A DNA stretch of 64,000 bases from Chitinophagaceae bacterium (GTDB lineage: Bacteria > Bacteroidota > Bacteroidia > Chitinophagales > Chitinophagaceae), in NCBI GenBank assembly GCA_016720585.1, contig JADKKH010000001.1, positions 372,001 to 436,000 of the forward strand, in the 5' to 3' direction. A program made the translations under genes and the position numbers. Each line of letters starts with the position of its first letter. Position 1 is the stretch's first letter. Shown here in pieces: positions 16,625 to 25,185 of this stretch. The notes under the pieces are model-generated. The model worked only from the letters and a program-made list of their open reading frames with translations, was not told the origin of the DNA and did no database searches.

Positions 16625-18097
16625 TTGTATTTTCAGGTCAAATCTCGCTGCTTGTCCAAACAACAACTTAAATTTATTTCCCTTTTTGCCGGGATTGCCG
16701 TTTCGCTGCTATTGTATTTCGTGAATCCTTTTAGTGTATCACCCGGTGCGGCCAAAGTATTGGCCATTGCCGGATTAATGATCAGCTGGTGGGTAACAGA
16801 AGCATTGCCCATGCCGGTAGTAGCCTTGTTGCCATTAATACTTTTCCCGCTGCTTGGTATTTCCAGCCTGGAAGCAACCGCAACACCGTATGCCAACCCC
16901 ATCATCTTTTTATTTATGGGTGGTTTTATGCTGGGACTGGCCATCGAAAAATGGAATCTGCATAAACGAATTGCACTGAATATTGTGCGTATCACTGGTA
17001 CCAGTGGCGACAGGATCGTGTTGGGTTTTATCCTGGCTACGGGTCTGTTAAGTATGTGGTTGAGTAATACGGCCACAACGATGATGATGTTCCCGATTGC
17101 TTTATCGGTGATACATGTGATGAAAGAGAATCATAAAGGCGAGGGAAATATTGCCAATTTTTCCCTTACGATCATGCTGGTTATAGCGTATGCTTCGAAT
17201 ATCGGGGGAATAGCCACCATCATTGGTACTCCACCCAATGTGGCCTATGTCGGTTATATTCAAAAGAAATATAATTATAGTGTTGATTTTGTAAACTGGA
17301 TGCTTATCTGCACCCCGTTAGCTATATTGATGTTAGCCACCCTGTATTGGGTAATGGTAAAATGGCTTTTTCCTAATCGAATTAAATCTGATGATAGTAC
17401 AAAACAATTGATACAAAATGAGGTTCAGCAACTAGGACCATTGTCGGTTGCTGAAAAAAGGGTTCTCTTTATTTTTATTGGCACTGCATTTCTTTGGATT
17501 ACAAGAGGTATTATTAATGATGCCCAGGATTGGTTCAAACTGGACGATACGATCATTGCTATAATGTGTGCAATAGCTTTGTTTATTTGTCCATCCGGAA
17601 GTGATGATCCGCAAAATGATTCTTTACTGGAATGGAGTGATACAAGCAAAATGGCCTGGGGTATTTTATTGTTGTTTGGTGGCGGTATTTGTTTGGCCGG
17701 TGCTTTGGAAAAAGCCGGGCTGATGCAACAACTTGGTCAATGGTTGGCGCAATTCTCGGGGAATCAATTTTTGCTGGTATTGGTTGTTGTTACTGTTTCA
17801 CTTTTTATAAGCGAGGTGATGAGTAATGTAGCTCAGGTCATAGTCTTTGCACCTGTAGTGTCATCCCTCGCTGATGCGATGGGAATGAATCCACTTTTGC
17901 TAGGCATCCCGATGACCCTGGCAGCTAGTTGTGCCGGAATGCTGCCCATGGGAACACCTCCCAATGCCATTGTGTTTGCAAGCGGTCATATTAAACTCCG
18001 GCAAATGACCAAAGCAGGATTTGTTATGAATATTATTTCGGTGATCCTGATCACCTTGTTTTGCTGGTTCCTGCTTCCATTCCTTATGAAGATGTAA
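16625..18097 (+). CDS. SLC13/DASS-family sodium-coupled anion (dicarboxylate) transporter
   Basis: A 490-residue carrier with about eleven hydrophobic segments. The two halves each carry the substrate/sodium signature: SNTATTMMMFPIALSV followed by ASNIGGIATIIGTPPN, and MSNVAQVIVFAPVV followed by MLPMGTPPNAIVFASG. The second SNT motif reads SNV. Family members import succinate, citrate or sulfate with sodium. No ATG exists at the N terminus; TTG at 16625 (or 16652) must start it. It lies directly after the glycosylase gene. Confidence 0.9.
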   Translation: MYFQVKSRCLSKQQLKFISLFAGIAVSLLLYFVNPFSVSPGAAKVLAIAGLMISWWVTEALPMPVVALLPLILFPLLGISSLEATATPYANPIIFLFMGGFMLGLAIEKWNLHKRIALNIVRITGTSGDRIVLGFILATGLLSMWLSNTATTMMMFPIALSVIHVMKENHKGEGNIANFSLTIMLVIAYASNIGGIATIIGTPPNVAYVGYIQKKYNYSVDFVNWMLICTPLAILMLATLYWVMVKWLFPNRIKSDDSTKQLIQNEVQQLGPLSVAEKRVLFIFIGTAFLWITRGIINDAQDWFKLDDTIIAIMCAIALFICPSGSDDPQNDSLLEWSDTSKMAWGILLLFGGGICLAGALEKAGLMQQLGQWLAQFSGNQFLLVLVVVTVSLFISEVMSNVAQVIVFAPVVSSLADAMGMNPLLLGIPMTLAASCAGMLPMGTPPNAIVFASGHIKLRQMTKAGFVMNIISVILITLFCWFLLPFLMKM

Positions 18098-18163
18098 TTG
18101 CCCGTATGTACCAATGAACCGAACTGTGAACGTGGTAAAGCAGAACGGGGAATAATATGAATG

Positions 18164-18715
18164 TCAGAATCTCCAGCCGGCACTTATTCCGGCCATCGGA
18201 CAAAATCCATCTCCATAAGATACTTTATCCCCTTTTGTATTAAGGGTAAGCTGAGTGCCTGCTGTAAAATAGGGGGTAATAAAGAACAGGTCATTGATCA
18301 GAAAAGTATAACCCGCTTCTACACCTGGTTGCAGGACGGTTAGCTTTGAGGTGCTTTCAGTAACGGGGATGCTCCAGTGCATATTCATTTTCCACAGATC
18401 AGCTCTTGCACCAATATAAAACCTCCGGGGAAGTGCATTAAAATAATACCGGTATCCTATTGATCCACCCCAACCGTGACCTTCCTCACTGTCATGGATA
18501 CTTGTTTTTTTTAATCCGGCTTTGTTGTAACCCGCCCTTAACTGAACAGAATGGTGAATCTTAGCATTAATAGCCAATTGCAGATTAACGATCATCCCAT
18601 CAGGATACCATTGATATTCAGCACCTGCATCAATGGTGTTATAGCCCATATCCTGTGAACGGGATACCATTGAAAAAATAAAGGTAAAAAGGAGCAGGTA
18701 TGTACGTTTTTTCAT
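18164..18715 (-). CDS. Exported outer-membrane beta-barrel-like protein
   Basis: A 183-residue protein. ATG 18713-18715 starts a signal peptide (MKKRTYLLLFTFIFSMVSRSQ); the longer frame would bury it. The mature part alternates polar and hydrophobic residues in beta-strand fashion and ends in AGISAGWRF with a terminal phenylalanine, as in outer membrane barrels. I do not recognise a specific family or ligand. The PorP/SprF gene lies 99 bp upstream on the same strand, with a terminator between, so it is probably transcribed separately. Confidence 0.7.
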   Translation of the reverse strand: MKKRTYLLLFTFIFSMVSRSQDMGYNTIDAGAEYQWYPDGMIVNLQLAINAKIHHSVQLRAGYNKAGLKKTSIHDSEEGHGWGGSIGYRYYFNALPRRFYIGARADLWKMNMHWSIPVTESTSKLTVLQPGVEAGYTFLINDLFFITPYFTAGTQLTLNTKGDKVSYGDGFCPMAGISAGWRF

Positions 18716-18750
18716 AAGGATAAATTGGATGGGGTAGTTTCTTTTACAGA

Positions 18751-18782
18751 AAAATAAAAGCAACACTCCATAACGGTGTTGC
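18751..18782 (-). terminator. Rho-independent terminator of the porP/sprF-like gene
   Basis: On the minus strand, 33 bp after the stop of the PorP/SprF gene, GCAACAC and GTGTTGC form a 7-bp stem around a 9-nt loop, directly followed by TTTTATTTTT. This is a standard intrinsic terminator in the right orientation. Confidence 0.85.
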
Positions 18783-18814
18783 CTGGTAAATATTTTATAA
18801 AAACGGCAAAAATA

Positions 18815-19831
18815 TCAGAATCTGGGACAGTTTAGCTTCTTGGCATTCGGATCAATCGGTTTCTTAATATAGATCAGCGATATCTCCATGCCGCCCCGGG
18901 TATTGCTAGCAGGTTTCAGGGTGGAGGTATTGGCATCATAAGTGACACCAATATGAAGCCCGGAAAATTCCAAACCAACATAGGGAATAGCTGCATCGTT
19001 GAAACGATACCATCCACCCACGTAAACGTTTACAGGATTATCCTGATCCTGATTTACATTATAAGCAAATGCTCCGCCTGCGACGGTATTATGTGCTTTG
19101 GCCTGAATGCTATGAATGGCTGAGACGTGTAAATAATTGTAAGAGCCAATAGGAATTTTTCCACCTGCCTGAAGGGTAGTTCTTGCTGCCAGTAAATATT
19201 CCCCACCTTTAAAACTTTCTTTGGGCCGGTTGATATGATACATGGATGCGCCCACATAAAAGTTATTATATCCGTTGGTACTTCCATTATATAATACACC
19301 GGCATTAATATCTACATAACTGACATTAATCTGCTTATTGGTAAAGATCTCCCCGGTAGTCCCGGGAACAAAACCCAGCGGGGTCAGTTCATCTTCAAAA
19401 ACCACTTTGGTTATATCCAGGCGTTTATTCAGATAAGCTCCCTGGAATCCGACGCCAATCTGGTGAAAACCATCTTCATCAAGTCCTTTATGATAGGCCA
19501 GGGATAAACCGGCGCCATTGGTAACCAATACACCGTCACCAGCCCTGTCCGTAAAACCCATTACCCCCATACCCATCTGGTCAATATCTGAGAGACGGTT
19601 TTTTAATATGCCAAAATCAACAGAAACCGTTTTGGTAACAAAGGCATTTGAAATGGTAGGCCATTGGTTACGGTAATTGCCGGCTATCCGGTATACGCCA
19701 TCAAATTTCCCGGTCAGGGCTGGGTTGAGCGTAAGGGGTGAAGCAAAAAATTGGGAAAAATTAGGATCCTGTGCATCAGACACATTTACCAATGTTACCC
19801 AAACTGTAAGGGCAGTAAGAAATTTTTTCAT
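18815..19831 (-). CDS. PorP/SprF-family outer membrane protein (type IX secretion associated)
   Basis: A 338-residue protein with a signal peptide starting at ATG 19829-19831 (the frame runs to 19861). The mature N terminus QDPNFSQFFASPLTLNPALT is the hallmark of the Bacteroidota PorP/SprF family, which forms barrels linked to type IX secretion and gliding. Many paralogues exist per genome, often paired with large surface proteins; no such partner or core porK-N genes are near, so its cargo is unknown. It has its own terminator and is separated from upp by 354 bp. Confidence 0.9.
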   Translation of the reverse strand: MKKFLTALTVWVTLVNVSDAQDPNFSQFFASPLTLNPALTGKFDGVYRIAGNYRNQWPTISNAFVTKTVSVDFGILKNRLSDIDQMGMGVMGFTDRAGDGVLVTNGAGLSLAYHKGLDEDGFHQIGVGFQGAYLNKRLDITKVVFEDELTPLGFVPGTTGEIFTNKQINVSYVDINAGVLYNGSTNGYNNFYVGASMYHINRPKESFKGGEYLLAARTTLQAGGKIPIGSYNYLHVSAIHSIQAKAHNTVAGGAFAYNVNQDQDNPVNVYVGGWYRFNDAAIPYVGLEFSGLHIGVTYDANTSTLKPASNTRGGMEISLIYIKKPIDPNAKKLNCPRF

Positions 19832-20185
19832 CTCAGCTATTAATGTTTTTTCACTGTTCACACGGATGAATTACCAAAATCCCCGTCCGAAAACTGTAAA
19901 CGTATTATTTTTTTTGAAATTGCCTTAACCTTCTGTTGATCTGATCCGTTTTCAACTGGTACGAAATGGAAAAATACAACAATTTAAAGACCTATAAAAG
20001 GAAAATTTAGCTGCTTTTCCCTAAATCTTAGGGTACCAGACCTTCACCTAAAGCATTGAGTTAAAGTGGTAAAACAGATAACACAAAATCGTAATTATAT
20101 TACGAATAATAAATATTTCCCGGCAACAAAAGAAAAGATGCAGTGTTTTAACCTGATAGAAATAACCCGAAAAAGATAAACTTTC
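19832..20185. other. 354-bp intergenic region between upp and the porP/sprF-like gene
   Basis: A/T-rich, without a convincing gene. It should contain the promoter of the PorP/SprF gene, but I found no clear TTTG/TAnnTTTG pair. Two adjacent small inverted repeats are visible: GGAAAA/TTTTCC at 20000-20020 and CCCTAA-ATC-TTAGGG at 20019-20033. Neither is followed by a U-tract on the minus strand, so I do not call an upp terminator. Confidence 0.5.
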
Positions 20186-20836
20186 TTACACCTGAACTTT
20201 CGTCCCAAAAGCCAGGTCTCCCGCATCTCCCAGTCCCGGGACAATATAGCCTTTGGCGGTCAACTCATCATCAATATCCCCGCACCAGATCGTAACGGCC
20301 GGCTCTTCTCTTTTTACAAATTCTATACCCACGGTGCAGGCAATGGCCACAACAATATGAATTTCCCTTGGGCGGCCTTCTTCTTTTAGATGATGAATGG
20401 TTTTTACGAGGGAAGAACCCGTGGCCAGCATCGGGTCGGAAATAATCACCACCCTGTTTTCCAGGTCGGGGCAGGATACATAATCCAGGCTAATTTCAAA
20501 ACTGCCATCTTTTTTATGTTTGCGGTAGGCAGAAATAAAAGCATTGTCTGCCTGGTCAAAATAATTCAGCAATCCCTGGTGAAGGGGTAGCCCGGCCCGC
20601 AGGATCGTAGCCAGTACCGGTTGTTCTTTTAATACTTTATGTACGGCAGTACCCAATGGTGTAGGGATTTCTTTTTCCTCAAAGGGTAATACTTTGCTGA
20701 TTTCATAAGCTGCCACTTCGCCAATACGTTCCAGGTTACGACGAAACCGCATACGGTCTGTCTGAACAGATACATCACGGAGTTCACCAACCCAATTGCT
20801 TATTAACGAGTGCTGCTGGCTGAGATTGACTATCAT
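20186..20836 (-). CDS. upp: Uracil phosphoribosyltransferase
   Basis: A 216-residue type-I phosphoribosyltransferase that makes UMP from uracil and PRPP (pyrimidine salvage). The PRPP loop is IISDPMLATGSSLV, ILRAGLPLHQGLL is the flexible upstream segment, and the uracil-binding C terminus reads YIVPGLGDAGDLAFGT. Length and start are normal for the family. It stands alone on the minus strand, divergent from anmK. Confidence 0.95.
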   Translation of the reverse strand: MIVNLSQQHSLISNWVGELRDVSVQTDRMRFRRNLERIGEVAAYEISKVLPFEEKEIPTPLGTAVHKVLKEQPVLATILRAGLPLHQGLLNYFDQADNAFISAYRKHKKDGSFEISLDYVSCPDLENRVVIISDPMLATGSSLVKTIHHLKEEGRPREIHIVVAIACTVGIEFVKREEPAVTIWCGDIDDELTAKGYIVPGLGDAGDLAFGTKVQV

Positions 20837-20911
20837 GAAATTGAATATTTAATATTGTGGATTGAATATTGTAAAACAATCCAAACCTTTGCGGGTACTG
20901 GCGTAATGAGC

Positions 20912-20952
20912 AAATCTAAAATCAAAAATCTGCAATCAAAAATCTAAAATCT
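20912..20952. repeat. Short A/T-rich imperfect tandem repeat
   Basis: Between upp and anmK, a run of variants of AAATCTAAAATC and AAAAATCTGCAATC repeats about three times and ends just before the anmK start. It is too short and irregular for a CRISPR. Similar runs are scattered in Bacteroidota intergenic regions. Confidence 0.6.
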
Positions 20953-20956
20953 TCTT

Positions 20957-22045
20957 ATGGTTTACCGGGCAATTGGTTTAATGAGTGGCAGTTCACTGGA
21001 CGGACTGGATATAGCATTTGTTGAATTCCAGGAACAGGGTGGAAAATGGGACTATGAGATTCTACAGGCAATTTGTTACCCGTATCCCCCTGAGTGGGTG
21101 GTTAAATTGAAAGGGGCCATTAACCTTTCCGCCAGGGACTATCAATTACTGCATGCTGAATACGGGCATTACACCGGGCAACAGGTCAATAAATTTATTT
21201 ATGATCATCAATTACAATACCAGGTTGCTGTTATTGCTTCACACGGTCATACTTCATTTCATATGCCGGATAAAAAAATGACGGCACAGTTAGGAGATGG
21301 AGCTGCCATCGCTGCCGAAACCCAATTACCGGTTGTATCCGACCTGAGGGCACTGGATGTGGCTTTTGGCGGGCAGGGGGCACCGATCGTTCCTATGGGA
21401 GAAAAGATGCTGTTGGGCGCATACGACCTGTTCTTAAACCTGGGGGGTATTGCCAATATTTCTTTTAATACGGACCGGTATATAGCTTTTGATGTTTGTC
21501 CGGCCAACCGGGTATTAAATATGCTGGCAAATGAGGCGGGTAAGGAATACGATGAAAGCGGGAAAATGGCTGCCACCGGGGCCGTTAATAAAGCATTACT
21601 CGATAAATTAAATGCACTGGATTATTACCGCGAACCCTATCCAAAATCCCTGGCTAATGATTTTGGAACGGACCTGGTTTATCCGTTGATAAAAAGAGAA
21701 AAGATAGCCACTGAAGATGCGCTAAGAACCTATGTGGAGCATATCGTTGAGCAAATCAAGAATGCCGTGACCGGTTTCCGTCCTATGACACCTGGTTCCC
21801 GGCTTCTTGTAACCGGGGGCGGGGCTTTAAATACATTCCTGATTAAGCGGTTATCAGAAATTTTAGAAGAGCACCAGTTAAAAACAGTCGTACCGGGAGA
21901 AAAACTGGTAAATTTTAAGGAGGCATTAATTATGGCTTTTTTTGGGGTGCTTCGCTGGCGGCAAGAAAATAATGTGTTATCTTCCGTAACCGGGGCAGCC
22001 AGAGATAGTATCGGTGGCGCTTTGTGGACAGGACAGGAAGCCTGA
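20957..22045 (+). CDS. anmK: Anhydro-N-acetylmuramic acid kinase
   Basis: A 362-residue kinase of the ASKHA fold that opens and phosphorylates 1,6-anhydro-MurNAc released by lytic transglycosylases, giving MurNAc-6-phosphate for recycling. The first phosphate motif IGLMSGSSLDGLDIA, the segment GHTSFHMP, LNLGGIANISF and LLVTGGGALNTFL are all present. Length is normal. It is followed after 33 bp by the PGM1-like ligase gene on the same strand. Confidence 0.95.
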   Translation: MVYRAIGLMSGSSLDGLDIAFVEFQEQGGKWDYEILQAICYPYPPEWVVKLKGAINLSARDYQLLHAEYGHYTGQQVNKFIYDHQLQYQVAVIASHGHTSFHMPDKKMTAQLGDGAAIAAETQLPVVSDLRALDVAFGGQGAPIVPMGEKMLLGAYDLFLNLGGIANISFNTDRYIAFDVCPANRVLNMLANEAGKEYDESGKMAATGAVNKALLDKLNALDYYREPYPKSLANDFGTDLVYPLIKREKIATEDALRTYVEHIVEQIKNAVTGFRPMTPGSRLLVTGGGALNTFLIKRLSEILEEHQLKTVVPGEKLVNFKEALIMAFFGVLRWRQENNVLSSVTGAARDSIGGALWTGQEA

Positions 22046-22078
22046 CGAAGTAATCAGTCCTTTTTCTTACAATGACAA

Positions 22079-23674
22079 ATGTCGAAAATGAAAGAAAAAG
22101 TAGTTTTAAAGCCCGTAAGAATTGTTAAACCAGTAACAAGAGAAAAGCTTCAGCATACGGGTAGCAGAGATATGACTGCAGAAAAAGAAATATTTTACCA
22201 GCTGCAACAAAACTTCGTCCCGCAATACGAAGCCGTTTTTCATGATAAAATGGCTCCCAAGACGGTAGTCGTAATTCCAAGTCTTACACTGGACCAGGAA
22301 ATACTTCCGAAAATTGAAGGTATCGTTCACTATGAAGAACGATTGCTTTGTTTGTTGATGTTGCTGCGTATGCCCCGGACGCATGTGATCTATATAACCA
22401 GTGTCCCGGTAGATCCGATCATTATTGATTATTATCTTCATTTGCTCCCGGGCATCACCGGGTATCATGCCCATAAAAGGCTTCATTTCTTCAGTTGTCA
22501 TGATTCCGCTTTTTGTTCACTTACGGAAAAAATTCTGGCCCGGCCCCGGTTGATGAAACGTATAAAAGAAACCATACCGGTTGGTCATTTAGCACACCTG
22601 GCCTGTTTCAATGTTACGGAGCATGAACGGAAATTGGCAGTAGAATTAGGTCTTCCTGTATATGGCTGTGATCCCGAATTACTTTTCTGGGGTACCAAAT
22701 CCGGCAGCCGGGAGATCTTTAAAGAGTGTGGCCTGAATTTGCCTGACGGGTATGAAAATATTTTAAATGAAGCGCAACTGATCAAAGCCCTGGCTGATTT
22801 ATACTATGCCAACCCGGGGATACGCAAAGCCGTTGTAAAAATGAATGATGGATTCAGCGGGGAAGGCAATGCTATATTTTCTTATGATAAAATTTCGCCA
22901 CAGGATGATATTGAGATGCAGATAAGCCATCAATTGCCCGTATATCTGGATATTGTTGCAAAAGGGCTTACCTATCCCCAGTTCATCCGGAAATTTGAAA
23001 GCATGTGTGGCATTGTTGAAACTTTTATTGAGGGTGATGAAAAGGCTTCCCCTTCGGTACAGTGCCGTATCAATCCCCTGGGAAAAATTGATATTATTTC
23101 CACACACGACCAATTGATGGGAGGGGAAGAGGGGCAGGTTTTTCTGGGGGGTACTTTTCCGGCAAGTAGGGCATATAGTTTTGAGGTAGCCGAAATAGGC
23201 AGAAAAGTTTCTGCTGCCCTTAAGAAAAAAGGTGTTCTGGGAAGATTTGGTGTTGATTTCCTTTCAGTCAAAGAGCAGGGAACATGGAAGCATTATGCCA
23301 TTGAAATAAATCTCCGGAAAGGGGGAACCACGCATCCGTACATTATGCTTCAGTTTCTAACCAATGGAGATTATAATGCTGATACCGGTAAGTTCATACT
23401 GGCCAATGGTGATGAAAGATGTTACCTGTTCACTGACAATTTACAGGATGCAAGATATAAAGGCCTTACCCCGGGCGATTTAATGGATATCGCCATGCTG
23501 AATCATCTTCATTACGACAGTACCAAGGAAGAAGGGGTTATGTTTCACCTGATCGGGGCGCTCTCTCAATATGGCAAACTGGGCCTGGTTTGTATTGCCG
23601 GTACCTTAGAAAGGGCCAGGTATTTTTATGATGAAACGATCCGGGTATTAAAACAGGAATGTACTTCATGCTGA
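22079..23674 (+). CDS. PGM1-related ATP-grasp peptide ligase-like protein
   Basis: A 531-residue protein with an ATP-grasp core over about residues 180-420: AVVKMNDGFSGEGNAIF is the lysine/glycine-rich nucleotide loop, LGRFGVDFLSV and AIEINLRKGGTTHPYIM supply the metal-binding acidic residues. The N-terminal ~170 residues and the C-terminal ~100 match the layout of ligases related to PGM1, the pheganomycin peptide ligase, which joins an amino-acid-like group to a peptide. Whether it makes a peptide here is unknown; no biosynthetic cluster surrounds it. It may be cotranscribed with anmK. ATG 22079 or 22088 can start it. Confidence 0.75.
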   Translation: MSKMKEKVVLKPVRIVKPVTREKLQHTGSRDMTAEKEIFYQLQQNFVPQYEAVFHDKMAPKTVVVIPSLTLDQEILPKIEGIVHYEERLLCLLMLLRMPRTHVIYITSVPVDPIIIDYYLHLLPGITGYHAHKRLHFFSCHDSAFCSLTEKILARPRLMKRIKETIPVGHLAHLACFNVTEHERKLAVELGLPVYGCDPELLFWGTKSGSREIFKECGLNLPDGYENILNEAQLIKALADLYYANPGIRKAVVKMNDGFSGEGNAIFSYDKISPQDDIEMQISHQLPVYLDIVAKGLTYPQFIRKFESMCGIVETFIEGDEKASPSVQCRINPLGKIDIISTHDQLMGGEEGQVFLGGTFPASRAYSFEVAEIGRKVSAALKKKGVLGRFGVDFLSVKEQGTWKHYAIEINLRKGGTTHPYIMLQFLTNGDYNADTGKFILANGDERCYLFTDNLQDARYKGLTPGDLMDIAMLNHLHYDSTKEEGVMFHLIGALSQYGKLGLVCIAGTLERARYFYDETIRVLKQECTSC

Positions 23675-23751
23675 TAGATGCCGCGGGTTTCTCCTCACTT
23701 TTTGATTGCCGTAAGGTGGATAAAAGTTGTTAAATTCAGCCATTATTTATT

Positions 23752-23790
23752 CCAGCACTTTTTACGATCCAATTTTATAAAAAATGCTGG
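23752..23790. repeat. Inverted repeat in the gap before the FIST gene
   Basis: CCAGCA and TGCTGG flank a 27-nt interval whose edges (CTTTTT and AAAAAA) can also pair, giving a possible 11-12 bp stem with one mismatch. It lies 78 bp after the ligase gene and 132 bp before the FIST gene, so it could be a terminator for the former, although no clear U-tract follows. The rest of the gap 23675-23921 shows no gene. Confidence 0.35.
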
Positions 23791-23921
23791 CTAAACCCGG
23801 TAAAACTAACCCCGTTCCAGGAATTAAAACTGCTTTTTTTAAAAAGCTGGTTCCGGATCATGACCTGAATCGGGGGAATAATGGTTTTAATTATTAAAAA
23901 AAATCGATTTAATAAATTATC

Positions 23922-25061
23922 ATGAAAGCAAAATCAATTAAAGGGAAAACAGCAGCAGAAATAAAAACTGAATTGGAAGCCAGTATGGCTGATGGTTTTA
24001 CGCCAACGCTGGCTATTGTGTTTTTGTCTCTTAGTAGAGAAATTGAATCTGTTTCCGGCATTTTAGATGATAAAGGCATTACTATTTACGGCGCCACTAC
24101 CCATGGCGAATTCATTGATGAAGAACTGGGTAAAGAATCCATTGCTATCCTGTTGCTGGATATCAACCGGGATTATTTCATGGTGATGCTGGAAGAGTTT
24201 CCCGAAAAAAATTACAGGGAGGTAACTCAGGCCATGGCCAAAAAAGCCATGGAGAAATTTGCCACCCCTGCATTTCTCATCGCCGGAAGCAACATGGAAA
24301 CGGATGCTGAGCAATTGTTGTTTGGATTTGAAGATATCGTTGGCAAACAGGTAAATGTTTATGGTGGCATGGCAGGCGATAATGTCACATTTACCGAACA
24401 GTTTGTCTTTACCAATGAAAAATCCAGTAACCGCGGTATAGTGGCCATAGTTCTGGATGAAGAAAAAATAAAAATAAAGGGGGTAGCCACCTGCGGATGG
24501 AAAGCAATGGGTACAGCGAAAACAGTTACCAAAAGTGAGGGCAACAGGCTTTATACCATTGATGATATCCCGGTATTGGAGCTTACCAAAAAATACAGTG
24601 GCATTGAAAACGTCAGTAAAGAGAATAATGCTTTAGCGATTGAAATAGCAACCAATTTCCCATTACAATTGCAAAGAGAAAAAGGAGCACCGGTTATGCG
24701 GCCCGGCCTGTTGATAAACTGGGAGGATGGCTCTTTTATCTGCAGCGGCTCCGTACCGCAAGGGGGAAAGGTCCGCTTTTCGCTTCCACCTGATCTGGAT
24801 GTAATAGATAAAGTGATTGAAGGTGTAGAAAAATTAAAAGCAACAGAGATGCCGGAAGCTGATGCTATGATAATGTATAGTTGTGCTGGCAGGTTAGTGT
24901 CCATGGGGCCCTTAATGAGTACAGAAATTGAAGGCGTGAAAAAAGTATGGAATGTGCCCATGGTGGGTCTTTTTTCCAATGCAGAACTGGCCAGGGCTAC
25001 CGATGGAAATCTGGAAATGCATAACCTCACCACCTGTTGTGTGGCATTAAAAGAAAAATAA
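23922..25061 (+). CDS. FIST-domain sensory protein
   Basis: A 379-residue cytosolic protein with a FIST N domain (about 25-200) and FIST C domain (about 215-365). FIST proteins are ligand-binding signal input modules thought to sense small molecules such as amino acids, and they are often encoded next to histidine kinases. Recognisable parts are YGATTHGEFI, LIAGSNMETDAEQ, VYGGMAGDNVTF and the cysteine-bearing ends GWKAMGT and MYSCAGRLVSMGPL. No output domain is attached. It is the first gene of the plus-strand signalling array; the first kinase begins 124 bp later, so it may feed that kinase or its neighbours. Confidence 0.9.
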   Translation: MKAKSIKGKTAAEIKTELEASMADGFTPTLAIVFLSLSREIESVSGILDDKGITIYGATTHGEFIDEELGKESIAILLLDINRDYFMVMLEEFPEKNYREVTQAMAKKAMEKFATPAFLIAGSNMETDAEQLLFGFEDIVGKQVNVYGGMAGDNVTFTEQFVFTNEKSSNRGIVAIVLDEEKIKIKGVATCGWKAMGTAKTVTKSEGNRLYTIDDIPVLELTKKYSGIENVSKENNALAIEIATNFPLQLQREKGAPVMRPGLLINWEDGSFICSGSVPQGGKVRFSLPPDLDVIDKVIEGVEKLKATEMPEADAMIMYSCAGRLVSMGPLMSTEIEGVKKVWNVPMVGLFSNAELARATDGNLEMHNLTTCCVALKEK

Positions 25062-25086
25062 TTATTAAACAGGCTTCTCTTCACCT

Positions 25087-25174
25087 CAGAGAACAAGAGA
25101 AGCTGGGATTTCGCAGCGTTGCTTTGCGTTAACCCTGCCTGCCGGCAGGCAAGTCTTTTAACTCATGTTCTCTG
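25087..25174. repeat. Dispersed inverted repeat with inner palindrome
   Basis: CAGAGAACA (25087-25095) and TGTTCTCTG (25166-25174) form perfect 9-bp arms of an 88-bp element between the FIST and first kinase genes. Inside is the 16-bp perfect palindrome TGCCTGCCGGCAGGCA (25136-25151), the same core as the repeats at 36290, 58590 and 61740. The in-frame ATG at 25165 overlaps the right arm, so the true kinase start is more likely ATG 25186. Confidence 0.7.
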
Positions 25175-25185
25175 CGGTAAAAAAA

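Noticed and set aside
20912..20952. Possible CRISPR-like repeats before anmK
   Set aside because: Units are irregular, about 12 nt, and have no spacers.
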